Source: an uncultured Clostridia bacterium (GTDB lineage: Bacteria > Bacillota > Clostridia > Oscillospirales > Oscillospiraceae). Taken from it: a stretch of 6,618 nucleotides of DNA. Of the stretch, positions 1 to 5,992 are shown one piece after another (positions within the stretch are counted from its first letter, which is position 1; each line of letters begins with the position of its first letter). The stretch spans positions 1 through 6,618 of the forward strand of contig CALBJG010000030.1 of the NCBI GenBank assembly GCA_937892865.1, in the 5' to 3' direction. The notes beneath the pieces were generated by a model that searched no databases, was not told where the DNA came from, and saw only the letters and a list, made by a program, of their open reading frames with translations. Both the position numbers and the translations under genes were made by a program.

Positions 1-2417
1 ACGATCAGGTTGACCAGCTTGTTCTTGACCACGATGGTCTTGCGGATCTCGCCGGTCTGCTTTGCCAGGAAGGCTGCGATCTTCTCATTTGCCAGGACAT
101 TGGCAATAACAGCATCGTTCTCCAGGTCGGCATCCATCACGACGGTGCCGCGCATCTTGCCGTTGACCTGCACAGCGATGGTGACTTCTGCATCCTTGCA
201 CTTGTCCTCGCTGTAGGTGGGCCAGGGTTCATATGCAATGGTATTGTCATGACCCAGAACCTGCCAGATTTCTTCGCCCACGTGGGGAATGATACAGGAG
301 ATCATCTTGATGAAGCCCTCTGCATACTCTCTGGGGCACTTACCGTTCTTATAGACTTCGTTGACGAAGACCATCATCTGGGCGATGGCAGTGTTGAAGC
401 CCAGGGTCTCGAAGTCTGCAGTGACCTTCTTGACAGTCTGATGGTAGACCTTGGTCAGCTTGCCGTCATCTTCCTCAGTGATGTTCTCGGCTTCGGTGAA
501 GAAGTTCCATACGCGGTTGATGAACTTCTTGGCACCCTTAACGCCATCGGAGGACCAGGGCTTGGAAACCTCCAGGGGGCCCATGAACATCTCGTACAGG
601 CGGAGGGTATCTGCGCCGTAGTCACGAACAATGTCGGAAGGATTGACCACGAACTCAGGGAAGCGCTTACCCATCTTGATGCCGTTCTCGCCCAGGATCA
701 TACCCTGGTGGACCAGCTTCTTGAAGGGCTCCTTCACAGGAGACAGGCCATTGTCGTACAGGAAGCGGTTCCAGATACGGGAGTAGATCAGGTGACCCAC
801 AGCGTGCTCAGGGCCGCCTACATACAGGTCAACGGGCATCCAGTGCTTCAGAAGCTCCGGATCACAGAAGGTCTTATCGTTCTGGGGATCAATATAGCGC
901 ATATAGTACCAGGAAGAACCGGCAGAACCGGGCATGGTAGAGGTCTCACGAACACCCTTGATACCACCCCGATCATACTGCTTCCACTCGGTGGCATTCT
1001 CCAAAGGTGCCTGACCGCCGTGACCCTTATAGTCCTCCAGCACAGGCAGTACCAAAGGCAGCTCCTCGTCCGGCAGGAACACAGTCTTGCCGTCCTCGGT
1101 GTACACACAGGGAACAGGCTCGCCCCAGTATCTCTGACGGGCAAAGATCCACTCACGGAAGTGGTAATTGACCTTTCTTCTGGCAACGCCCTGGGCTTCC
1201 AGTTTGCAGGTGATGGCCTCTTTGGCTTCCTCGACGGTCAGGCCGGTGAATTCCTCGGAATTCATCAGCTTGCAGCCCTTACCCAAGTAGCTTCCCTTTT
1301 CAAAAGCGCACTGGGAAACATCACCGCCGTCAATGACCTGAATCATGGGAATATTATGGACCTGGGCATACTCAAAGTCACGCTGGTCGTGGCTGGGAAC
1401 CGCCATAACTGCGCCGGTGCCGTAGCTTGCCAGCACGAAGTCGCCGATGAACACAGGCACTTCCTTGCCGTTGACAGGGTTAATGGCATACACGCCCTTG
1501 AGGGGACAGCCGGACTTGGTCTTATTCAGCTCGGTGCGGTCCATATCGCTCTTCTTGACGGCCTCGTCAATATAAGCCTGAACCTCTTCCTTATTTTCCA
1601 CTCGATCCATCAGTTCCTGAACGATCTTGCCGTCGGGAGCTAAAACCATAAATGTAATACCGTAGATAGTTTCGATACAGGTGGTATAGATGGAAAATTC
1701 ACCGCCGCCTACCAGCTTGAAATCCACTTCCACGCCGGTGGACTTGCCGATCCAGTTGCGCTGGATCTCCTTGGTGGATTCGGGCCAGTCGATTTCATTC
1801 AGGCCCTCCAGCAGCTTTTCCGCAAAGGCAGGCTGGTCAATAACCCACTGCATCATATTCTTCTTCACAACAGGGTAGCCGCCGCGCTCGGACTTGCCGT
1901 CGATGACTTCATCGTTGGAAAGAACCGTACCCAGCTCCTCACACCAGTTGACCGGCATCTCAATGCGCTTGGCATAGCCAGCCTCATACAGCTGCTTGAA
2001 GATCCACTGGGTCCACTGATAAAAAGAGGGATCGGAGGTGGCAATCACCTTGGACCAGTCATAGTCAAAGCCCAGCTCCTTCAGCTGATTGGAGAAGGTC
2101 TTGATATTCTCCTGGGTAAAGCCGTTGGGATGGTTGCCGGTGCTGACGGCATACTGCTCCGCAGGCAGGCCGAAGGAGTCATAACCCATGGGGTGCAGAA
2201 CATTATAACCCTGCATCCGCTTCATACGGGACATAATATCCGTAGCGGTATAGCCTTCCGGGTGACCTGCGTGCAGACCCACGCCGGAGGGGTACGGGAA
2301 CATATCCAGCACATAGTACTTGGGCTTGGAGAAATCCCACACATCCGTATGGAAAGTATCGTTTTCTTCCCAATACTTATGCCATTTGGCCTCAATGGCG
2401 GAATGATCGTAATTCAT
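1..2417 (-). CDS. leuS: Leucyl-tRNA synthetase, 3' end just cut by window
   Basis: This class I aminoacyl-tRNA synthetase charges tRNA-Leu with leucine in the cytoplasm. 805 complete codons are visible, close to the full length of Gram-positive LeuRS. The last residues (KNKLVNLI) match the family's C-terminal end, so only a few codons and the stop are missing. In order: the HIGH-type motif as HAGH at residues 49-52 within YPSGVGLHAGHPEGYTATD; a CP1 editing domain with a threonine-rich motif at 245-253 and HDQRD at 343-347, which keeps the aspartate that binds the amino group of mischarged amino acids; FARQRYWGEP; MPVDLYVGGPEHAVGH; the KMSKS loop, here KMGKR, at 581-585; then the anticodon-binding and C-terminal domains (AVQVNGKMRG). 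The start ATG at 2417-2415 has an AAGAGGT ribosome binding site 7 bases upstream, directly after the rsfS stop. Both the KMSKS and threonine-rich motifs differ from the textbook form, but the frame is intact and the fold signatures are continuous, so the enzyme is probably functional. Confidence 0.97.
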   Translation of the reverse strand, partial: MNYDHSAIEAKWHKYWEENDTFHTDVWDFSKPKYYVLDMFPYPSGVGLHAGHPEGYTATDIMSRMKRMQGYNVLHPMGYDSFGLPAEQYAVSTGNHPNGFTQENIKTFSNQLKELGFDYDWSKVIATSDPSFYQWTQWIFKQLYEAGYAKRIEMPVNWCEELGTVLSNDEVIDGKSERGGYPVVKKNMMQWVIDQPAFAEKLLEGLNEIDWPESTKEIQRNWIGKSTGVEVDFKLVGGGEFSIYTTCIETIYGITFMVLAPDGKIVQELMDRVENKEEVQAYIDEAVKKSDMDRTELNKTKSGCPLKGVYAINPVNGKEVPVFIGDFVLASYGTGAVMAVPSHDQRDFEYAQVHNIPMIQVIDGGDVSQCAFEKGSYLGKGCKLMNSEEFTGLTVEEAKEAITCKLEAQGVARRKVNYHFREWIFARQRYWGEPVPCVYTEDGKTVFLPDEELPLVLPVLEDYKGHGGQAPLENATEWKQYDRGGIKGVRETSTMPGSAGSSWYYMRYIDPQNDKTFCDPELLKHWMPVDLYVGGPEHAVGHLIYSRIWNRFLYDNGLSPVKEPFKKLVHQGMILGENGIKMGKRFPEFVVNPSDIVRDYGADTLRLYEMFMGPLEVSKPWSSDGVKGAKKFINRVWNFFTEAENITEEDDGKLTKVYHQTVKKVTADFETLGFNTAIAQMMVFVNEVYKNGKCPREYAEGFIKMISCIIPHVGEEIWQVLGHDNTIAYEPWPTYSEDKCKDAEVTIAVQVNGKMRGTVVMDADLENDAVIANVLANEKIAAFLAKQTGEIRKTIVVKNKLVNLI

Positions 2418-2424
2418 AGTTTCT

Positions 2425-2431
2425 ACCTCTT
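2425..2431 (-). promoter_or_regulatory. Ribosome binding site of leuS
   Basis: AAGAGGT lies 7 bases before the leuS ATG and abuts the rsfS stop codon. There is no T-box leader in the 14-base gap, so if leuS responds to uncharged tRNA-Leu, the control element is not directly in front of it. Confidence 0.7.
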
Positions 2432-2794
2432 TTACTCCTCAATGATAATATCGCTGATATCTACAACCTCTGCATCCGCCCAAAGGCGTTCCAGAGCGTA
2501 AAATTCTCTTGCTTCTTCCGTAAAGACATGGACAACGATACTGCCGTAATCCAGCAGTTCCCAACTGTTGCCCCGGTGACCCTCTCTGCCCAGCATCGGC
2601 TCACCCAGTTGTTCCAGGGTGTACTCCGCATAGTCACACAAAGTTTTAACATGGGTATTGGACGTACCGGTGCAGATGAGGAAATAATCCGCAAGGCTGC
2701 TCACATCACTGATGCGAAGGAGTTTGATGTCCATACCTTTCTTGCTGTCCAGCGCTTTTGTTACCTCATAGGCAACTTCTTTTGCAGTTAACAT
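2432..2794 (-). CDS. rsfS: Ribosomal silencing factor RsfS (RsfA/YqeL/Iojap family)
   Basis: RsfS proteins bind ribosomal protein uL14 on the 50S subunit and block joining with 30S, lowering translation when nutrients are short. The 120-residue product has the usual length and the whole family pattern: LADYFLICTGTSNTHVKTL (residues 34-52), then a glycine-rich EGHRGNSWELLDYGSIVVHVF (71-91), then REFYALERLWADA (96-108). The start ATG has an AAAGGAAG ribosome binding site at 2808-2801 with a 6-base spacer. It lies 27 bases after nadD-yqeK and 14 bases before leuS. The order nadD, yqeK, rsfS is conserved in Bacillus and relatives, so the gene is very probably cotranscribed with its neighbours. 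Confidence 0.96.
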   Translation of the reverse strand: MLTAKEVAYEVTKALDSKKGMDIKLLRISDVSSLADYFLICTGTSNTHVKTLCDYAEYTLEQLGEPMLGREGHRGNSWELLDYGSIVVHVFTEEAREFYALERLWADAEVVDISDIIIEE

Positions 2795-2800
2795 TTATAT

Positions 2801-2808
2801 CTTCCTTT
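2801..2808 (-). promoter_or_regulatory. Ribosome binding site of rsfS
   Basis: AAAGGAAG lies 6 bases before the rsfS ATG in the 27-base gap, the largest in the window. No terminator-like hairpin with a T-run is seen there. Confidence 0.75.
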
Positions 2809-2821
2809 CCGGGAACTTTCT

Positions 2822-4000
2822 TTATGCTTTATTTAAAAACCGCAGAGCCTCATCGGACTGGCGGGAAATTTCTTTACCTTGTTTACGCAGCATATCCAGT
2901 GTCATTTCCAAGCCGCAGCGCAAAGCCCCATCCATATCGGTATAGGCCAGTTGCCGCAGACGCTCAACGCCGGGGAAATCCCGGTTCGGTTCCATATAGT
3001 CTGCCACATAAATGATCTTTTCAAGCAGTGTCATATCTGCTTTGCCGGTGGTGTGCCAACGGACTGCCTCTACGACAGTTTTACTCTCGCCAAATATCCG
3101 CTCAGCGACTAAACTACCGGTTAGGGCGTGTAGGGTTTTTGGATTCTGCCTGGAAAACGCATCCAAAGGTACACCGTAACACTTGCAAAGGTGTATTTGC
3201 AAGGGGCCGTCCAGGGCTTTGGTCACATCGTGCAAAAGGCCTGCTCTGGCGGCATCCGTTTCGTTCGCGCCCCAGTATTTTGCCAATTTCACAGCCTCCT
3301 GGCGGCAACCCAGGACGTGATTTACCCGGGAGGGTTTCAGCAAACCGATCACAACGGATTCCAGTTCTTCTTCCGGAAGTCCTTTGTAATCCTTTTGCGT
3401 GCCGTAAAGGTGATTCTTCTGAATATAGGCGATGGTTTCCGGAGCAAGGTAGCCTTCTTCGCAACCTAAAACAAGCATTCTCCGCAAGTCAGTAGAGGAT
3501 ATTTCTGTTACTCCATTCTCTACAAGGTATACCTTTGCGCCGGTTTTTTCCAATTTCTCTTTTTGGGTGAGGATATTCTCTTTCTCTCCCCGCTCTCCCC
3601 GGTAAAACACGCCGAGAGACGCATTCCCCAGAATCACATCCGGGTTTTTCCAGGTTTCAAAAGAGAGGAACATATCCGTCCCCATCAACAAAACGAGTTC
3701 AGCATCCGGGTAGTTTTCCCGGAGTTTCAGCACCGTTTCGTAGGTAAAACTGACGCCGCCACGACGCAGTTCCATATCGCTTACTTCCATTTTTTCTTCA
3801 CCGGCAACGGTGTCGGAGAGCATTTCCAACCGCTGGGAAGGGGTTGGAGAATCGCCGGGGATCTGCTTATGGGGAGAAATGCAGGACGGGATCAATAGCA
3901 GTTTGGACAGACCAAGGCTATCCACAGCGCATTTTGCGGCGCGAATGTGCCCCAAATGCGGTGGATTAAATGTTCCGCCGTAAATACCGATCCTTTCCAT
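2822..4000 (-). CDS. nadD-yqeK: Fused nicotinate-nucleotide adenylyltransferase / YqeK HD-domain Ap4A hydrolase
   Basis: One uninterrupted 392-codon frame joins two proteins that are separate adjacent genes in Bacillus. Residues 1 to about 200 are NadD, which transfers AMP from ATP to nicotinate mononucleotide in NAD synthesis. It has the nucleotidyltransferase motif GGTFNPPHLGH (8-18), LLMGTDMFLSFETWKNP (104-120) and the ISSTDLR motif (167-173), ending in IAYIQKNHLYG. Residues from about 205 to 392 are YqeK, an HD-superfamily hydrolase shown in other Firmicutes to split diadenosine tetraphosphate symmetrically to ADP. Its likely metal ligands are visible: H228, the HD pair H257-D258 in LLHDVTK, H291, H316 in VRWHTTGK and D334 in YVADYMEPNR. 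The linker is only a few residues. The start ATG follows an AAAGGAGG site with a 5-base spacer, 19 bases after yhbY. Both active sites look complete, so I infer a bifunctional enzyme. I believe such fusions occur in some other Firmicutes and mollicutes, but cannot check here. Confidence 0.95.
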   Translation of the reverse strand: MERIGIYGGTFNPPHLGHIRAAKCAVDSLGLSKLLLIPSCISPHKQIPGDSPTPSQRLEMLSDTVAGEEKMEVSDMELRRGGVSFTYETVLKLRENYPDAELVLLMGTDMFLSFETWKNPDVILGNASLGVFYRGERGEKENILTQKEKLEKTGAKVYLVENGVTEISSTDLRRMLVLGCEEGYLAPETIAYIQKNHLYGTQKDYKGLPEEELESVVIGLLKPSRVNHVLGCRQEAVKLAKYWGANETDAARAGLLHDVTKALDGPLQIHLCKCYGVPLDAFSRQNPKTLHALTGSLVAERIFGESKTVVEAVRWHTTGKADMTLLEKIIYVADYMEPNRDFPGVERLRQLAYTDMDGALRCGLEMTLDMLRKQGKEISRQSDEALRFLNKA

Positions 4001-4005
4001 AGCAC

Positions 4006-4013
4006 CCTCCTTT
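4006..4013 (-). promoter_or_regulatory. Ribosome binding site of nadD-yqeK
   Basis: AAAGGAGG lies 5 bases before the ATG at 4000, in the 19-base gap after yhbY. It supports the start that gives MERIGIYGGTF, the expected NadD N-terminus. Confidence 0.85.
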
Positions 4014-4019
4014 ATGGAA

Positions 4020-4481
4020 TCAATCCTGGTTTCTCAGCTGTTTTTCCCGCTCCCGCTCGATGGCTCTGTCGATAGCCTGCTGGCGGAAGTATTGGTTTCT
4101 CTGTTCCCGGACTTTTTTCGCCGCCTGGCGGCGAGCCTGGGCGCCTTTGCGCACGGGATTTATCTTTTCCGGTTTCCGCTTTGCTCTTCCGGTCTGATTC
4201 CGCTGGGCCTGGAGTTTCTCACTGAAACGGTAGATAACGAATTTCGTACCGATCACTGCAACGCCGTCAGCGCCGGTGGCTTCACAAAGTTCGTCGCAAA
4301 CCTCACGGGCAGTCATCATTGCGCCCTCAAGGACTTTGCCTTTCACCAGTTCCCTGGAATCCAGTTGGTTTTCTGTCTCGGCGATCACCGCATCGGTCAC
4401 GCCGCCTTTTCCCACCATCAGGGTGGTTTCCAGTGTATTTGCCTGGGCTCGCAGCTCTGCTCTTTCTTTACTTGTCAGCAT
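4020..4481 (-). CDS. yhbY: YhbY-family (CRM domain) RNA-binding protein with long basic tail
   Basis: YhbY proteins are small single CRM-domain RNA binders associated with precursor 50S ribosomal subunits. Residues 1 to about 88 give the full domain: LTSKERAELRAQA at the start, the RNA-binding GKGG loop at 24-27 (VGKGGVTDAVI), ELVKGKVLE (44-52), the helix around AREVCDELCEATGAD, and GTKFVIYR (78-85). The usual bacterial protein stops near residue 95. Here 63 more residues follow (91-153), rich in Arg, Lys and Gln with about 20 basic against 7 acidic residues, probably a disordered or helical extra RNA-binding tail. The start ATG lies inside the end of the rdgB frame (14-base overlap) and has an ideal AAGGAGG site 6 bases upstream, so it is probably coupled to rdgB translation. 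Domain assignment is firm; the role of the tail is unknown. Confidence 0.94.
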   Translation of the reverse strand: MLTSKERAELRAQANTLETTLMVGKGGVTDAVIAETENQLDSRELVKGKVLEGAMMTAREVCDELCEATGADGVAVIGTKFVIYRFSEKLQAQRNQTGRAKRKPEKINPVRKGAQARRQAAKKVREQRNQYFRQQAIDRAIEREREKQLRNQD

Positions 4482-5073
4482 AGCCAGCCTCCTTCATTTT
4501 CTCGTAAAAAAGTTTCAGTGCATTTGCCCGGTGAGATACTTGATTTTTCTCCTCGGGGCTTAATTCCGCCGTGGTTTTCCCCAGAGGCGGATAGTAAAAA
4601 ATAGGATCATAACCGAATCCGTTTTCTCCGGCGGGGGCGCGGGTCAATTCGCCGTGGATCTCCCCTCTTGCCTGGATCACTTTGCCATCGGGAGTGACGA
4701 AACTGATCACACATACGAACTGCGCCTGGCGCTGTCCGTCGGGAACGTGTTCGGTATTTTTCAAAAGCAGTTCCAATCTGCCCCAATCGTCCAAAGAATC
4801 GTCAAAACCGTAACGGGCGGAATAGACACCAGGCTCTCCATTGAGGGCATCCACAGCAATGCCGGAATCGTCTGCCAAGGCAGGCATGCCGGTGGCTTTC
4901 ATCACAGCCTCTGCCTTCAAAAGAGAGTTCTCTTCAAAGGTAGTGCCGGTTTCTTCCACATCAATATCTACGCCCAAATCGGACTGGAGCACCAGTTCCA
5001 TATCAAACTTTTTGGTGATTTGGCTGATCTCCACCAATTTGTGGCGGTTTTTACTTGCCAGTACAACTTTCAT
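4468..5073 (-). CDS. rdgB: XTP/dITP pyrophosphatase (RdgB/HAM1 family)
   Basis: The enzyme hydrolyses non-canonical purine triphosphates (dITP, ITP, XTP) to monophosphates and pyrophosphate, keeping deaminated bases out of DNA and RNA. The 201-residue length is normal. All family motifs are present: ASKNRHKLVE (6-15, phosphate contacts), GTTFEENSLLKA (43-54), ADDSGIAVDALNGEPGVYSARY (67-88) with the catalytic aspartate pair D68-D69, GENGFGYDPIF (149-159) for base recognition, and KNQVSHRANAL (176-186). The start ATG shares one base with the ftsY stop (TGATG). A GGAGG lies 10 bases upstream, inside ftsY, a rather long spacer that suggests reliance on ribosomes finishing ftsY. The end overlaps yhbY by 14 bases. 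Confidence 0.97.
   Translation of the reverse strand: MKVVLASKNRHKLVEISQITKKFDMELVLQSDLGVDIDVEETGTTFEENSLLKAEAVMKATGMPALADDSGIAVDALNGEPGVYSARYGFDDSLDDWGRLELLLKNTEHVPDGQRQAQFVCVISFVTPDGKVIQARGEIHGELTRAPAGENGFGYDPIFYYPPLGKTTAELSPEEKNQVSHRANALKLFYEKMKEAGYADK
4488..4494 (-). promoter_or_regulatory. Ribosome binding site of yhbY, inside rdgB
   Basis: AAGGAGG lies 6 bases upstream of the yhbY ATG, within the last codons of rdgB. It fixes the yhbY start at 4481 and shows that the 14-base overlap of the two genes is real. Confidence 0.85.
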
Positions 5074-5075
5074 CA
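5071..5075 (-). other. TGATG stop/start overlap of ftsY and rdgB
   Basis: The ftsY stop TGA and the rdgB start ATG share one base. This is a classic arrangement for translational coupling or re-initiation, and it supports the chosen rdgB start. Confidence 0.85.
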
Positions 5076-5978
5076 GAGCAGTGCCTCCACAAATGCTTCC
5101 GCCTCAAAGGGCATAAGGTCTTCCGCCTTCTCGCCGACACCTACAAATTTCACCGGGATCTGCAAAGCATCTGCCACGGCAATGACGATACCGCCCTTGG
5201 CTGTGCCGTCCAGTTTGGTCAGCGCCACAGCGGTAACGCCGGCGATCTCTTTAAACTGCTTTGCCTGAATAAGGCCGTTTTGACCGGTAGTACCGTCCAG
5301 AACCAAAAGGACTTCTTTTGCTGCGTCCGGCAGTTCCCGGGCAACGATACGGCTTATCTTATTCAGTTCGTTCATCAAATTCTGCTTATTATGCAGGCGA
5401 CCGGCAGTGTCGATGAGCACCACATCGGCATTTTTTGCTTTGGCGGACTGAATGCCGTCAAAAACCACGGAAGCAGGGTCTGCCCCTTCGCTTTGCCGGA
5501 CGATAGATGCGCCGGAGCGCTCTGCCCAAATTTCCAACTGATCTGCGGCGGCTGCCCGGAAAGTATCACCGGCAACCAGCAAAACATTCTTCCCTTGGGA
5601 CACCAGTTGGGTAGAGATCTTGCCGATGGTGGTTGTCTTGCCTACGCCGTTAACGCCGATCACAAGTACAACAGCGGGTTTCGTTGACAGATCCAACTCC
5701 GTTGCGCCCACCTGAAGCATATTTACCAAAATCGCTTTCAAGGCAGTCTTTGCCTCGTCAGGGGTTTTCAGTTTCTGCTCTTTTACTGCTTTTCTCAACA
5801 GATCGGTGGCTTTCAAGGCGGTTTCCACGCCCAAGTCCGCAAGGATCAGACTTTCCTCCAACTCATCGTAAAAATCATCATCGATCTCAGAAAAGCCGGT
5901 AAACACGCCCCCAAGGGTCGCCCCCAAGGCGTCTCTGGTCTTGGTTAAGCCTGCCTTGATCTTATCAAAGAATCCCAT
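5073..5978 (-). CDS. ftsY: Signal recognition particle receptor FtsY
   Basis: FtsY is the SRP receptor GTPase. It docks ribosome-SRP complexes at the membrane and pairs with Ffh so that both hydrolyse GTP and hand over the nascent chain. The 301-residue protein is the short Gram-positive form. It opens with the amphipathic membrane-binding helix MGFFDKIKAGLTKTRDAL, followed by the four-helix N domain (about 20-95), then the NG GTPase domain: GVNGVGKTTT P-loop (108-117), DTFRAAAADQLEIWAER insertion-box start (138-154), DTAGR (190-194), TKLDGTAKGG (254-263) and GVGEKAEDL (280-288). No acidic A domain is present. The start ATG has AAAGGAG 6 bases upstream, in the 14-base gap after smc. The smc-ftsY pairing is common in Firmicutes. 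The stop codon overlaps the rdgB start. Confidence 0.98.
   Translation of the reverse strand: MGFFDKIKAGLTKTRDALGATLGGVFTGFSEIDDDFYDELEESLILADLGVETALKATDLLRKAVKEQKLKTPDEAKTALKAILVNMLQVGATELDLSTKPAVVLVIGVNGVGKTTTIGKISTQLVSQGKNVLLVAGDTFRAAAADQLEIWAERSGASIVRQSEGADPASVVFDGIQSAKAKNADVVLIDTAGRLHNKQNLMNELNKISRIVARELPDAAKEVLLVLDGTTGQNGLIQAKQFKEIAGVTAVALTKLDGTAKGGIVIAVADALQIPVKFVGVGEKAEDLMPFEAEAFVEALL
5084..5088 (-). promoter_or_regulatory. Ribosome binding site of rdgB, long spacer
   Basis: A GGAGG core lies inside the ftsY coding end, 10 bases before the rdgB ATG. The spacer is longer than the 5-7 bases seen at the other genes here. Together with the overlapping stop and start, this points to coupled translation. 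Confidence 0.6.
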
Positions 5979-5984
5979 TGTTTG

Positions 5985-5991
5985 CTCCTTT
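5985..5991 (-). promoter_or_regulatory. Ribosome binding site of ftsY
   Basis: AAAGGAG lies 6 bases before the ftsY ATG and fills much of the 14-base gap behind smc. There is no room for a separate promoter, which supports smc-ftsY cotranscription. Confidence 0.8.
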
Positions 5992-5992
5992 A

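Noticed and set aside
249..1643. 464-codon open frame on the plus strand, antisense to leuS
   Set aside because: It is in exact codon register with leuS, so its stops would need TTA, CTA or TCA codons in leuS, which this genome rarely uses. It ends where leuS uses a rare TTA. leuS is clearly the real gene, and the antisense product resembles nothing I know.
2803..2820. Small dyad (TTCCGGGAA) in the nadD-yqeK/rsfS gap as a possible terminator or operator
   Set aside because: The arms are only about 4 bases, there is no T-run, and it abuts the rsfS ribosome binding site. Chance is the simpler explanation.
3028..3495. 155-codon plus-strand open frame opposite the YqeK domain
   Set aside because: The HD-domain residues on the minus strand explain this region. 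Low-complexity Arg/Pro-rich content is typical of a shadow frame.
4014..4604. 196-codon plus-strand open frame opposite yhbY and the end of rdgB
   Set aside because: It spans two well-supported minus-strand genes and their overlap, and shows no recognisable domain. It is a shadow of codon bias.
5055..5687. 210-codon plus-strand open frame opposite ftsY
   Set aside because: The opposite strand encodes every FtsY GTPase motif. This frame has no motif and no plausible separate promoter or ribosome binding site.
5906..5928. Two copies of a 10-base CGCCCCCAAG unit 13 bases apart
   Set aside because: They lie inside ftsY and encode the Leu-Gly repeats of LGATLGG near the N-terminus. Two copies are too few and too short to be a repeat element.
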